Below are positions 1 through 6,554 of a stretch of 13,429 bases of DNA, piece after piece. The translations under genes were made by a program, and so were the position numbers. Position 1 is the first letter of the stretch. Every line of letters starts with the position of its first letter. The stretch is from an uncultured Dechloromonas sp. (GTDB lineage: Bacteria > Pseudomonadota > Gammaproteobacteria > Burkholderiales > Rhodocyclaceae), in assembly GCA_946477505.1 (NCBI GenBank), contig CAMKYP010000059.1, forward strand, positions 1 to 13,429, written 5' to 3'. The notes under the pieces were generated by a model. That model saw only the letters and a program-made list of their open reading frames with translations, was not told where the DNA came from and ran no database searches.

Positions 1-80
1 GTCTGGGGGCGGTGCAGCAGGTGGCGGCGATTGGGTTTTATCTGGGATTGGCGGCGAATTGGGCGTTCTTTACGCCATAA
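1..80 (+). CDS. cobS: cobS, 3' end only: adenosylcobinamide-GDP ribazoletransferase (cobalamin synthase)
   Basis: Reading from base 3, the last 25 codons before the TAA at 78-80 encode a tail beginning LGAVQQVAAIGFYLGLAA. CobS proteins end with a segment of the type GDCLGAVQQ followed by a hydrophobic helix, which this matches. CobS is an inner-membrane enzyme that joins adenosylcobinamide-GDP to alpha-ribazole (or its phosphate) in the last steps of cobalamin synthesis. Only the C-terminal end is visible, so the call rests on this short motif and on cobC lying downstream in the same orientation. The rest of the gene lies left of the window. The short segment makes the call good but not certain. 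Confidence 0.72.
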   Translation, partial: LGAVQQVAAIGFYLGLAANWAFFTP

Positions 81-96
81 CATCGCTATGTCGCGT

Positions 97-150
97 ATGT
101 CGCAATCCGGCCACAAGCGGAAGTTGCCCCAAGTTTCCCAAAGCAGACAT
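97..150. repeat. Imperfect inverted-repeat element, left copy
   Basis: The segment starts ATGTCGC and ends GCAGACAT, so its ends can pair imperfectly (ATGTC with GACAT). It contains ACAAGCGGA (113-121) and CAAAGCAGAC (139-148). Both strings recur in the element at 798-844, the first in inverted orientation. It looks like a small intergenic palindromic repeat; the family is not identified. Confidence 0.35.
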
Positions 151-289
151 CCATCTTGAGTTCAATGCGATATGAATAGATACTTGTGGCTCTGTCTCCT
201 TTTTCGTAAATCGTATTAACGACCAAATGCCTAGAAAGCATTGTCGATTCATGGTTTCCGCTATTGTTTGGCTGTCCGCGCGAATATGC

Positions 290-315
290 ATAGACGGACC
301 CATGGGTCCGTCTAT
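290..315. repeat. Perfect 26-bp palindrome
   Basis: The half-site ATAGACGGACCCA is followed immediately by its exact reverse complement, with no central spacer. The next base pair outward (C289/T316) does not pair, so the palindrome is exactly 26 bp. It ends six bases before the cassette boundary at 321/322. No T-run follows, so it does not resemble a standard intrinsic terminator. It could be an operator for a dimeric regulator or a structure-forming site. Confidence 0.85.
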
Positions 316-321
316 TAACTG

Positions 322-788
322 TTAGACATCATTACCTACGACAGAGCACATGCCCGAGTACAAAGTCGATCTTTCTGCTTTTTGGGGAACCACGGGCCCC
401 AAGCTCATAGCCGAAATGGCTCCTTATGCTCTGTATGAGCGTTTCGGTTATCCGTTGCTAAATGATGGCGATGGAGAAAGCATGGGCACATATGTGTTCA
501 TCTCCGAAGCCGGTAGCGTTGTCACTATCTACTACCGAGCCAACGACTTCTGGCAGCTACTCCTTCGTATCATCAAAAAGAGCTTTTGGCGAAGCAAAGA
601 CACATGCCGTCTCACCATTGGTGCCAACTCAAAACTCGAAGCAGTAGAGTTTTCTCGGTGGCTGGCTGGTGTAGTGCCCTGCTCAATTGGGAACTGGCCG
701 TGGTGATGTCTAACATTCCGGTTGAGGCGCGGCTTCGCCGCTGGGACGCTACGCCGGCAAGCCGGCTCCGCGCCCCTCACCTACAACG
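322..788 (+). mobile_element. Solitary integron gene cassette
   Basis: The left boundary reads AACTG|TTAGACATCA, a GTTRRRY-type core site. The cassette ORF stops at 706, and GTCTAAC (708-714) follows as the R'' box. The segment TGATGTCTAAC (704-714) is the exact reverse complement of GTTAGACATCA (321-331), as expected when the R'' box must pair with the cassette's own leading end in the excised circle. The right end is AACG|TTCCTG at 785-794; after excision the empty site would read AACTGTTCCTG. No integrase gene and no second attC site are visible. The cassette points the same way as cobS and cobC. Lower GC than its neighbours supports lateral acquisition. Exact boundaries are inferred from the integron rule of cutting between G and TT. 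Confidence 0.78.
350..706 (+). CDS. Cassette-borne hypothetical protein, 118 aa
   Basis: I do not recognise a family for this protein. The ATG lies 28 bases inside the cassette and the TGA sits directly against the attC R'' box, the compact layout typical of cassette genes. No strong Shine-Dalgarno is visible (only CAGAG about seven bases upstream). The protein is aromatic-rich, with no signal peptide and no clear membrane helix. An N-terminal part rich in helix formers (about 16-34) is followed by likely strands (GTYVFISE near 46-53 and SVVTIYYRAND near 56-66), a basic stretch (IIKKSFWRSKD near 74-84), another likely strand (CRLTIGA) and a C-terminal helix, suggesting a small soluble alpha/beta protein. 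Hand-counted G+C over 361-660 is about 49%, much lower than flanking genes. Cassettes usually lack their own promoter, so expression may depend on read-through from cobS. An overlapping frame (462-647) is judged spurious. Confidence 0.75.
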   Translation: MPEYKVDLSAFWGTTGPKLIAEMAPYALYERFGYPLLNDGDGESMGTYVFISEAGSVVTIYYRANDFWQLLLRIIKKSFWRSKDTCRLTIGANSKLEAVEFSRWLAGVVPCSIGNWPW

Positions 789-794
789 TTCCTG
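708..794 (+). repeat. attC: attC recombination site (59-be type)
   Basis: The R'' box is GTCTAAC (708-714). The stem arms GGTTGAGGCGCGG (720-732) and CCGCGCCCCTCACC (768-781) pair, with CC at 775-776 and one T at 722-723 left unpaired. Such extrahelical bases are a hallmark of folded attC sites. Between the arms lie two hairpins, GCGGC-TTC-GCCGC (729-741, competing with the arm) and GCCGGC-AA-GCCGGC (753-766), forming the variable terminal structure. The R' side is AACG|TT (785-790). The TTCCTG after the cut does not fit TTRRRY, as expected if the cassette entered a secondary, non-attI site. Confidence 0.75.
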
Positions 795-797
795 AGC

Positions 798-844
798 GTC
801 CGCTTGTCCTGGGGCCGACCGGCAGCAAAGGGCACAAAGCAGAC
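798..844. repeat. Imperfect inverted-repeat element, right copy
   Basis: GTCCGCTTGTCC at 798-809 can pair imperfectly with GGCACAAAGCAGAC at 831-844. CAAAGCAGAC is identical to 139-148, and TCCGCTTGT (799-807) is the reverse complement of ACAAGCGGA at 113-121. The two elements therefore belong to one repeat family placed on either side of the cassette. This copy ends 23 bases before the cobC start and could affect its leader, though no T-run follows. Confidence 0.4.
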
Positions 845-867
845 TTAATTGTTTGTAAATTGCTTCA

Positions 868-1380
868 ATGCGCCTCCATCTGATCCGCCACCCCAAGCCC
901 CTGATCGAAACCGGCATCTGCTACGGCCGCCATGATTGCCTGGCGGAAGATGTGGTTTCGGTGGCTGCCGGTCTGTTGGCTGAACTGCCTGTCGGATTGC
1001 CGCTATGGACCAGTCCCCTGATTCGTTGTCGAGTTCTGGCCGCGCACCTCCACCCGCAACCCATCATCGACGACCGCCTCGCCGAGATGCATTTCGGCAA
1101 TTGGGAGGGCCGGCGTTGGGACGACATTTCGCGTGCCGAGCTGGACGCCTGGGCGGCCGATGTGGCTGGGTATGCGCCCCCGGGCGGGGAGTCGCCGCGC
1201 GATTTGCAGCGGCGGGCGCTGGATTTCGTCGCGTCGCTGGATGTGCAGGAGGCGGTGATCGTGACCCATGCCGGGGTGATCCGCACCTTGCTGGCGCATT
1301 GGCAGGGGCTGCCGCCGGAACGGTGGACGGAGCTGAACTTTGCCTACGGTTCGTGCACGGTGGTCGATGTGCCGCGCTGA
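868..1380 (+). CDS. cobC: cobC: alpha-ribazole phosphatase (histidine phosphatase superfamily)
   Basis: The 170-residue protein belongs to the phosphoglycerate mutase-like histidine phosphatases. It starts MRLHLIRHPKP, giving the catalytic RH pair at R7-H8. R53 lies in TSPLIRCR, E73 and FGNWEG follow in LAEMHFGNWEG (72-81), and the second catalytic histidine is H134 in THAGVIR. This family dephosphorylates alpha-ribazole 5'-phosphate (or the adenosylcobalamin phosphate product of CobS) in late cobalamin synthesis. RHPKP rather than RHG is common in CobC-type members, and the cobS end upstream supports this role over a general phosphatase. Length fits the shorter end of the family. No clear Shine-Dalgarno precedes the ATG (leader TAAATTGCTTCA). 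The gene is now 788 bases from cobS, with an integron cassette between, so it probably needs its own promoter in the AT-rich leader around 845-862. Confidence 0.85.
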   Translation: MRLHLIRHPKPLIETGICYGRHDCLAEDVVSVAAGLLAELPVGLPLWTSPLIRCRVLAAHLHPQPIIDDRLAEMHFGNWEGRRWDDISRAELDAWAADVAGYAPPGGESPRDLQRRALDFVASLDVQEAVIVTHAGVIRTLLAHWQGLPPERWTELNFAYGSCTVVDVPR

Positions 1381-1413
1381 CGTGGCATGAATGGCTACAT
1401 GGCTGCGAGCTAG

Positions 1414-1419
1414 TAGAAT
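1414..1419 (+). promoter_or_regulatory. Possible -10 element for the LPS cluster
   Basis: TAGAAT lies seven bases before the chosen ATG at 1427 in the 46-base gap after cobC. No good -35 hexamer stands 16-18 bases upstream, so this is weak. If real, transcription would begin almost at the start codon, giving a leaderless or near-leaderless message and ruling out the upstream in-frame ATGs. Confidence 0.25.
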
Positions 1420-1426
1420 GCCGGCC

Positions 1427-2521
1427 ATGGAAAACTTCAATCCCTTGCGCGACGCGATCCCGGTGGGCGAGATTCGTCGGGCGCTGGTCATCAAGCTGCG
1501 CCATCACGGCGACGTGCTGGTCAGTTCGCCGGTGTTCTCGGTGCTCAAGGCGCATGCGCCGCAGGCCGAGATCGACGCGCTGGTCTATGCCGATACGGCC
1601 GAGATGGTGACGCTGCATCCGGCCATCGCGCAGGTGCATACCATCGACCGCAAGTGGAAGCAGCTGGGGGCGATGGGCCAGCTCAAGGCCGAACTGGCGC
1701 TGTACAACGCGCTCAAGGCGCGGGGTTACGACCTGATCATCCATCTCACCGAGCATTGGCGCGGCGCCTGGCTGTGCCGGCTGTTGAAGCCGCGCTGGGC
1801 GGTCGGTCCGGCGGTGCGTGGGCGGAGCAAGCGCTGGAAACAGAGCTTCACGCACCTCCAGACCATGCACAACCCGCTGCGCCACATGGCGGAGACCAAT
1901 CTCGATGCGCTGCGCCGGCTGGGCATCCAGCCGGGGCCGGAGGAGCGGCGCTTGACGCTGGTGCCGGGGGCGGCTGCCGAGGCGGCGGTGGCGGTACATC
2001 TGGCTGGATTCGGCCTGAAGGGCAAGGATTTCATTCACGTTCATCCGGCTTCGCGCTGGTTCTTCAAATGCTGGCCGGTCGAGCGTATGGCGGCGCTGGT
2101 CGAGCGGCTACAGGCGGCGGGCCACGCGGTGGTGCTGACGGCGGCGCCGAGCAATGACGAAAAGAGGATGCTGGAGGCGATCCAGGCGCGCTTGGCCAAG
2201 CCGGCGTTCAGCCTGTCCGGGCAGTTGTCGCTGAAGGAACTGGCGGCGCTGACCCAGGCGGCCAAGCTGTTCATCGGCGTCGATTCGGCGCCCATGCACA
2301 TCGCGGCGGCGGTGGGCACGCCGACCGTGGCGCTGTTCGGGCCGTCCGGCGACAAGCAGTGGGGACCGTGGGGTGTGCCGGCGCGGGTCGTCGCCAGTAC
2401 CGTGCATCCGTGCCGCCCTTGCGGCCACGACGGTTGCGGTGGCAGCAAGGTCAGCGACTGCCTGACCTTGATCGCCGTCGACGACGTGATGGCCGCCGCT
2501 CAGGAATTCCTCGGCGCGTGA
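1427..2521 (+). CDS. waaQ: LPS heptosyltransferase III-like, GT9 (WaaQ/RfaQ type)
   Basis: The 364-residue protein has the GT9 layout of two Rossmann-like domains. The N-terminal motif VIKLRHHGDVLVSSPVF (21-37) is characteristic of WaaQ (compare the RFHGD segment of the E. coli enzyme); D29 matches the proposed catalytic base of heptosyltransferases. The C-terminal half has HPASRWFFKCW (206-216) and the donor-binding GVDSAPMHIAAAVGTPTVAL (284-303), with the usual histidine at 291. WaaQ adds a branch heptose to HepII of the LPS inner core from ADP-heptose in the cytoplasm. The tail has a Cys cluster, CRPCGHDGC, at 329-337. The ATG at 1427 was chosen because it begins about 16 residues before the first beta strand, as in the family; in-frame ATGs at 1418 and 1391 are alternatives, and no start has a strong ribosome binding site. 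Its TGA overlaps the GTG of the next gene. Acceptor specificity is inferred from family resemblance. Confidence 0.85.
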   Translation: MENFNPLRDAIPVGEIRRALVIKLRHHGDVLVSSPVFSVLKAHAPQAEIDALVYADTAEMVTLHPAIAQVHTIDRKWKQLGAMGQLKAELALYNALKARGYDLIIHLTEHWRGAWLCRLLKPRWAVGPAVRGRSKRWKQSFTHLQTMHNPLRHMAETNLDALRRLGIQPGPEERRLTLVPGAAAEAAVAVHLAGFGLKGKDFIHVHPASRWFFKCWPVERMAALVERLQAAGHAVVLTAAPSNDEKRMLEAIQARLAKPAFSLSGQLSLKELAALTQAAKLFIGVDSAPMHIAAAVGTPTVALFGPSGDKQWGPWGVPARVVASTVHPCRPCGHDGCGGSKVSDCLTLIAVDDVMAAAQEFLGA

Positions 2522-3678
2522 AGATCGCCATCATTCGTCAGCGCTACAACCCGTTCGGCGGCGCCGAGCGTTTCGTCGAGCGCGCGCTCGGGGCGCTGGC
2601 CGGCGAGGGGGCCGAAGTCACGCTGATCACCCGCAACTGGGACGGTGCGCCGCGCGAAGGTTTCCGGCAGATCACCTGCGATCCTTCCTATTCGCGGCTG
2701 CTCGGTGGCCGGGCGGCACGCGACCGTAGCTTTGCAGAAGCTGCGCAGGCCGAGATGGCCAAGGGCGGTTTCGACATCACCCAGTCGCACGAGCGCATTC
2801 CCGGCTGCATTATTTTCCGGGCCGGCGACGGCGTGCATGCGGCCTGGCTCGACCATCGGGCGCGCATCCTCGGCCCATTGCAGCGGGCGACGCAGCGCTG
2901 GTCGCCGTATCACCGCTATGTGCTGGGGGCGGAGAAGGCGATGTTTGCCGATCCGACGCTGCGCGCCGTGATCTGCAATTCGCAGATGGTGGCCGACGAG
3001 ATCGAACGCTACTACGGCGTGGCGCGTAGCAAGTTGCAAGTAATCTACAACGGCGTCGATACCGAAGTGTTCCATCCGGGACTGGCTGACGAGTATCGGC
3101 GCGCAATGCGCTCCGGTAACGGCGTGCCCGATGAGGTGCCGTTGCTGCTGTTTGTCGGCAGTGGCTTCGAGCGCAAGGGTGTGCCGCAACTGTTGCGCGC
3201 GGCGGCGCGCATGCAGCGGACCGATGCGCGTATCGTCATCGTCGGCACTGACCGCAAGCTGAAGGCGATGCAGAAATTGTCCGAACTGCTCGGGCTGAGC
3301 CGGCGGGTTCTGTTCACCGGTCCGCTCAAGGATGTGCGCCCGTGGTACGGCGCGGCCGATGGTTTTGTGCTGCCAACGCTCTACGATCCCTGTCCCAATG
3401 CGGCGCTGGAGGCCTTCGCTTGCGGCCTGCCGGTGCTGACCTCGACGACCTGCGGTGCGCAGGAGTGGGTGCGTTCCGGTGAGAATGGCTGGGTGGTCGA
3501 TGCCGTCGATATCAACGGCCTGGCGCAGCGCCTCGACGACCTTGCCGGGCTGGCCGGCAACCCTTCGGCGCGAAAGGCTGCGCGTGCCGTGGCCGAACCG
3601 CTGACCCTGCCGGCGATGGCTGACCGCCTGCTGGCGCTCTACCGCACGCTCGGTCGTCGGGGAAGCGCGCAGGTATAA
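2518..3678 (+). CDS. Glycosyltransferase family 4, WaaG-like (LPS core)
   Basis: The start is taken as the GTG at 2518, overlapping the previous TGA as GTGA; AGGA at 2502-2505 can serve as ribosome binding site. The longer frame running back to 2359 overlaps waaQ and lacks family sequence. The resulting 386-residue protein begins KIAIIRQRYNPFGGAERFVE, the GT-B glycine-rich loop that contacts the acceptor and donor in WaaG-type enzymes. The donor domain has VIYNGVDTEVF (175-185), FVGSGFERKG (212-221) and PTLYDPCPNAALEAFACGLPVL (286-307). The usual E-x7-E is here D290-x7-E298, with Asp in the first position. It probably adds a hexose, such as glucose, to the heptose region of the core on the cytoplasmic side. 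Sugar specificity cannot be read from the sequence. The TAA stop (3676-3678) lies inside a TATAAT. Confidence 0.82.
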   Translation: MKIAIIRQRYNPFGGAERFVERALGALAGEGAEVTLITRNWDGAPREGFRQITCDPSYSRLLGGRAARDRSFAEAAQAEMAKGGFDITQSHERIPGCIIFRAGDGVHAAWLDHRARILGPLQRATQRWSPYHRYVLGAEKAMFADPTLRAVICNSQMVADEIERYYGVARSKLQVIYNGVDTEVFHPGLADEYRRAMRSGNGVPDEVPLLLFVGSGFERKGVPQLLRAAARMQRTDARIVIVGTDRKLKAMQKLSELLGLSRRVLFTGPLKDVRPWYGAADGFVLPTLYDPCPNAALEAFACGLPVLTSTTCGAQEWVRSGENGWVVDAVDINGLAQRLDDLAGLAGNPSARKAARAVAEPLTLPAMADRLLALYRTLGRRGSAQV

Positions 3679-3679
3679 T
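3674..3679 (+). promoter_or_regulatory. Possible -10 element upstream of msbA
   Basis: A consensus TATAAT overlaps the stop codon of the preceding gene, 32 bases before the msbA ATG. No convincing TTGACA-like -35 is seen 16-18 bases upstream (CGGTCG region). It coincides with the only non-overlapping junction in the cluster (33-bp gap), which makes a separate msbA promoter plausible. Confidence 0.45.
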
Positions 3680-3711
3680 CCCGGGTTCTACTTTTCGCTT
3701 CAAGGATTTGC

Positions 3712-5469
3712 ATGTCTGCTGACATGACCAGCCGCGAGCTCTATGCACGACTGCTGACCTATGTCCGTCCCTATTGGAAGGCTTTCCTGGCCGCACTGGC
3801 GTGCATGGGCTTGGCCTCGCTGGCGGAGCCGGTCTTTCCGGCCATCATGAAATCGCTGCTCGACGACGGTTTCTCCAAGGCCAACGGGCCGTGGGACTGG
3901 TTGTTCTACCCGCTGGCGATCATGGGCATCTTCCTCGTTCGCGCCATCTTCGGCTTCCTTGGCGATTACCTGATGAGCTGGGTGTCGAGCAACGTCGTGG
4001 CCGAGTTGCGCCAGGCCATGTTCGCCCGGATGGTGCGCCTGCCGACCCGCTACTACAGCGACAACCTGTCCGGCCGCCTGATGTCGCGCATTGCCTACGA
4101 CGTGACCGGCGTCGCCGGGGCGGCGACCAATGCGCTGACCTCGCTGATCAAGGATTCGCTGTCCATCGTCGGCCTGCTCGTCTGGCTGCTCTGGCTGAAC
4201 TGGCAACTGACCCTGATTACCTTGAGTGTCGTGCCCTTCATCGCCATCGTCGTGCGGGTCTTCAGCAAGCGGCTGCGCAGCGTGGCGCGCGGCCAGCAGG
4301 AGTCGATGGGCAAGATTACCCAGGTGCTGCAGGAGACCATCGAGGGCCACAAGGTGGTCAAGATTTTCGGCGGTCAGAAGTACGAGGAAGACCGCTTCTA
4401 CAAATCGGTGCGCGAGCAGCGCCGCCTGGCGATGCGGGCGACCATGGCATCGGCCGCGCAGTCGCCGCTGGTCCAGTTCTTCGCGGCAACCGGCGTGGCG
4501 ATCATCATGGGCGTTGCCCTCAAGCAGGCTTCCAATGACCAGACGACGGTCGGCAGCTTCGTTTCCTTCGTTACCGCGATGCTGATGATCATGGCGCCGT
4601 TGAAGCGGGTCACCGACGTCAATGCACCGATCCAGCGCGGCCTGGCGGCAGCGGAAAGCGTCTTCTCGCTGATCGACGAGGATGCCGAGCCGGACAACGG
4701 CCATGAAGACCTCGGTCGTGCCCAAGGCTTGGTCGAGTTCGACAAGGTGACCTTCACCTACCCCGGTGCCGAGCGTCCGGCGCTGGAGGGGGTGTCGCTG
4801 ACGCTGCGCCCCGGCGAGTGCGTCGCGCTGGTCGGGCCTTCCGGCAGCGGCAAGACGACGGCCGCCAACTTGCTGCCCCGATTCTATGCACTGGATGCCG
4901 GTGAAATCCGCGTCGACGGCCATGCCCTGCCCAACATCCGCCTGAACAGCCTGCGCGACAACATCGCCTTGGTCAGCCAGGATGTCGTGCTGTTCAACGA
5001 CACCATCGGCGCCAACATCGCCTACGGCGGCAAGCGCGATGCAACCCCTGAGGAAATCCGCGCTGCGGCCAAGGCGGCGCATGCGCTGGAATTCATCGAA
5101 GCCTTGCCTGACGGCCTGAATACCATGATCGGCGAGAACGGCGTCAAGCTGTCCGGCGGCCAGCGCCAGCGTCTGGCCATCGCCCGTGCCATCCTCAAGG
5201 ATGCGCCGATCCTGATCCTCGACGAAGCGACCTCGGCCCTCGATACCGAATCCGAACGCCACGTGCAGGCCGCCCTCGACGAATTGATGAAGGGTCGCAG
5301 CACGCTGGTCATCGCCCACCGCCTGTCGACCATTGAGCGCGCCGACCGCATCATCGCGCTGGCCCACGGCCACAAGCAGGAAGAGGGCTCGCACGCCGAA
5401 CTGCTGGCTCACGACGGCCTGTACGCCCGCCTGTACCGCATGCAGAAGGCGGAAGAGGTCGCCGTCTGA
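3712..5469 (+). CDS. msbA: msbA: lipid A-core flippase, ABC transporter with fused ATPase
   Basis: The 585-residue length and fused membrane-plus-ATPase layout match MsbA. Hydrophobic helices occupy roughly 23-46, 64-88, 138-164, 166-184, 252-272 and 280-298. The nucleotide-binding domain shows Walker A GPSGSGKT (375-382), Q-loop Q423, signature LSGGQ (480-484), Walker B LILDE (501-505), D-loop SALD (508-511) and switch histidine H536 in IAHRLST. All catalytic residues are intact. The homodimer flips lipid A-core from the cytoplasmic to the periplasmic leaflet of the inner membrane, where WaaL works. AAGGA at 3702-3706 is a good ribosome binding site for the ATG at 3712; the ATG at 3724 is a less likely alternative. 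The setting inside an LPS cluster supports msbA over other type-1 half-transporters. Its TGA shares a base with the next ATG (TGATG). Confidence 0.93.
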   Translation: MSADMTSRELYARLLTYVRPYWKAFLAALACMGLASLAEPVFPAIMKSLLDDGFSKANGPWDWLFYPLAIMGIFLVRAIFGFLGDYLMSWVSSNVVAELRQAMFARMVRLPTRYYSDNLSGRLMSRIAYDVTGVAGAATNALTSLIKDSLSIVGLLVWLLWLNWQLTLITLSVVPFIAIVVRVFSKRLRSVARGQQESMGKITQVLQETIEGHKVVKIFGGQKYEEDRFYKSVREQRRLAMRATMASAAQSPLVQFFAATGVAIIMGVALKQASNDQTTVGSFVSFVTAMLMIMAPLKRVTDVNAPIQRGLAAAESVFSLIDEDAEPDNGHEDLGRAQGLVEFDKVTFTYPGAERPALEGVSLTLRPGECVALVGPSGSGKTTAANLLPRFYALDAGEIRVDGHALPNIRLNSLRDNIALVSQDVVLFNDTIGANIAYGGKRDATPEEIRAAAKAAHALEFIEALPDGLNTMIGENGVKLSGGQRQRLAIARAILKDAPILILDEATSALDTESERHVQAALDELMKGRSTLVIAHRLSTIERADRIIALAHGHKQEEGSHAELLAHDGLYARLYRMQKAEEVAV

Positions 5470-6554
5470 TGCGCATCCTGCACACCGAGTCGTCGAAAGG
5501 CTGGGGCGGCCAGGAAAACCGGACGATGAACGAACTGGTCGCCATGCGTGAGCGGGGCCATACGCTGGCCGTCGTCGGCCGGCCCGGGGCGCGCATCCTG
5601 GATCGCGCCAAGGAGGCGGGTTTCGAGACTTTCGTCGTGGACATGCGCGGCGCTATCGATCTGCCGGCGATCATCCGCCTGCGCTCGGTGATCAAGCGCT
5701 TCAACGCCGACGTCGTCAATACGCACAGCGGTCGCGACACCCAGCTTGCCGGTATGGCAGCCCGGACGCTGCTCAATCGGCCGGCCATCGTGCGTACTCG
5801 CCACCTAGCGCTCCCGATCACGTCGAAATTCACCTACAGCGTGCTGCCCGACCATGTCGTGACGGTCAGCAAGTATGTCGAGAACTACCTGGTCGAGGCC
5901 GGCGTGCCGCGCGACGGCATCACCACCATCCCGACCGGGGTCGATTTCTCGCGCTACGACCGTGCCACCGTGCAGGGCAACCTGCGTGAGGAACTGGGGC
6001 TGCCGGCCGATGCCTTGCTGGTCGGGACGGTCGCCATCCTGCGTGCCAAGAAGGGACATGCCGACATTCTCGATGCAGCTCCGGAAGTGCTGAAGCGTTT
6101 TCCGAATGCCCACTTCGTCTTTGCCGGCGACGGCCCGCAGACCGACAACCTGAAGGCGCGCATCGCCGCCGACGGGCTGGAAGGGCGCATCCATCTGCTC
6201 GGCCTGCGTCGCGACGTGACCAACGTGCTCGCCTCGTTGGACGTTTTCGTCCTGCCGACGCATCAGGAGGCACTGGGCACCGCTTTCATCGAGGCCGGTG
6301 CGATGGGCCTGCCGGCGGTGGCGTCCAACATCGATGGCGTGCCCGAGGTCATTCTCGACGGCAAGACCGGCTATCTGGTGCCGGCACACGATGGCAAGGC
6401 CTTGATCGAGCCGATCAGCCGTCTGCTCGCCGATCCCGTGCTACGCCAATCGATGGGCGCCAACGCGACCGAGTTCGTGCATCGCAAATTCGCTCGCGAA
6501 GTGATGGCGAAGGGCATGGAAGCCTTGTACGAACGCCTGCTGGAGGCGCCATGA
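5469..6554 (+). CDS. Glycosyltransferase family 4
   Basis: A 361-residue GT-B enzyme of the glycosyltransferase 1/4 clan. The N-terminal domain opens MRILHTESSKGWGGQENRT, with a GWGGQE loop. The interdomain region has TIPTGVDFSRYD (153-164). The donor domain shows VAILRAKKGH (188-197), FAGDGPQ (218-224), VFVLPTHQEALGTAFIEAGAMGLP (259-282) with an intact E-x7-E pair at E267 and E275, and NIDGVPE. It should transfer a sugar from a nucleotide-sugar donor with retention to the growing LPS core. Neither donor nor acceptor can be assigned. The ATG overlaps the msbA TGA by one base and GGAAGAGG lies upstream at about 5451-5458, so translation is coupled to msbA. The gene after it overlaps by ATGA. 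Confidence 0.85.
   Translation: MRILHTESSKGWGGQENRTMNELVAMRERGHTLAVVGRPGARILDRAKEAGFETFVVDMRGAIDLPAIIRLRSVIKRFNADVVNTHSGRDTQLAGMAARTLLNRPAIVRTRHLALPITSKFTYSVLPDHVVTVSKYVENYLVEAGVPRDGITTIPTGVDFSRYDRATVQGNLREELGLPADALLVGTVAILRAKKGHADILDAAPEVLKRFPNAHFVFAGDGPQTDNLKARIAADGLEGRIHLLGLRRDVTNVLASLDVFVLPTHQEALGTAFIEAGAMGLPAVASNIDGVPEVILDGKTGYLVPAHDGKALIEPISRLLADPVLRQSMGANATEFVHRKFAREVMAKGMEALYERLLEAP

Larger units (their letters stand above)
81..321. other. AT-rich intergenic spacer upstream of the cassette, no convincing gene
   Basis: This stretch has no ORF with a good start, ribosome binding site or recognisable protein. By hand count 121-240 is about 41% G+C, far below the neighbouring cob and LPS genes, which suggests acquired or decaying DNA. 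It holds an imperfect inverted repeat (97-150) and a perfect palindrome (290-315). I searched it for an integron R'' box (RYYYAAC) that could make it a second cassette and found none. Confidence 0.5.

Noticed and set aside
70..303. Minus-strand 77-residue open frame across the spacer
   Set aside because: Its start lies inside the palindrome, no ribosome binding site is seen, it runs into the end of cobS, and the product matches nothing. It is better read as part of the repeat element and spacer.
290..315. Intrinsic terminator for cobS
   Set aside because: The stem would be strong, but there is no hairpin loop of normal size by design of the palindrome and no following T-run; it is also over 200 bases from the cobS stop.
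81..321. Possible second integron cassette upstream of the first
   Set aside because: GTTAGAC at 321 could end a preceding attC, but no RYYYAAC box or complementary arms are present in this segment, and the perfect palindrome lacks flanking R boxes.
729..766. REP-like or transcription-terminator hairpins
   Set aside because: The two GC hairpins lie between complementary attC arms and next to an R'' box, so they are better explained as the terminal structure of attC.
1391..1426. Longer N-terminus for the WaaQ-like protein from ATG 1391 or 1418
   Set aside because: The extra residues match no family sequence, no ribosome binding site supports either start, and the ATG at 1427 gives the usual distance to the first beta strand. 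The alternatives are not excluded.
1064..2044. Long minus-strand open frame (326 codons) opposite cobC and waaQ
   Set aside because: It runs antisense to two well-supported genes, is Arg/His/Gln/Pro-rich and shows no motif.
3700..5412. Very long antisense open frame (570 codons) opposite msbA
   Set aside because: The + strand carries a complete MsbA with every ATPase motif. The antisense product is His/Gln/Asp/Gly-rich with no recognisable domain, a usual by-product of third-position GC bias.
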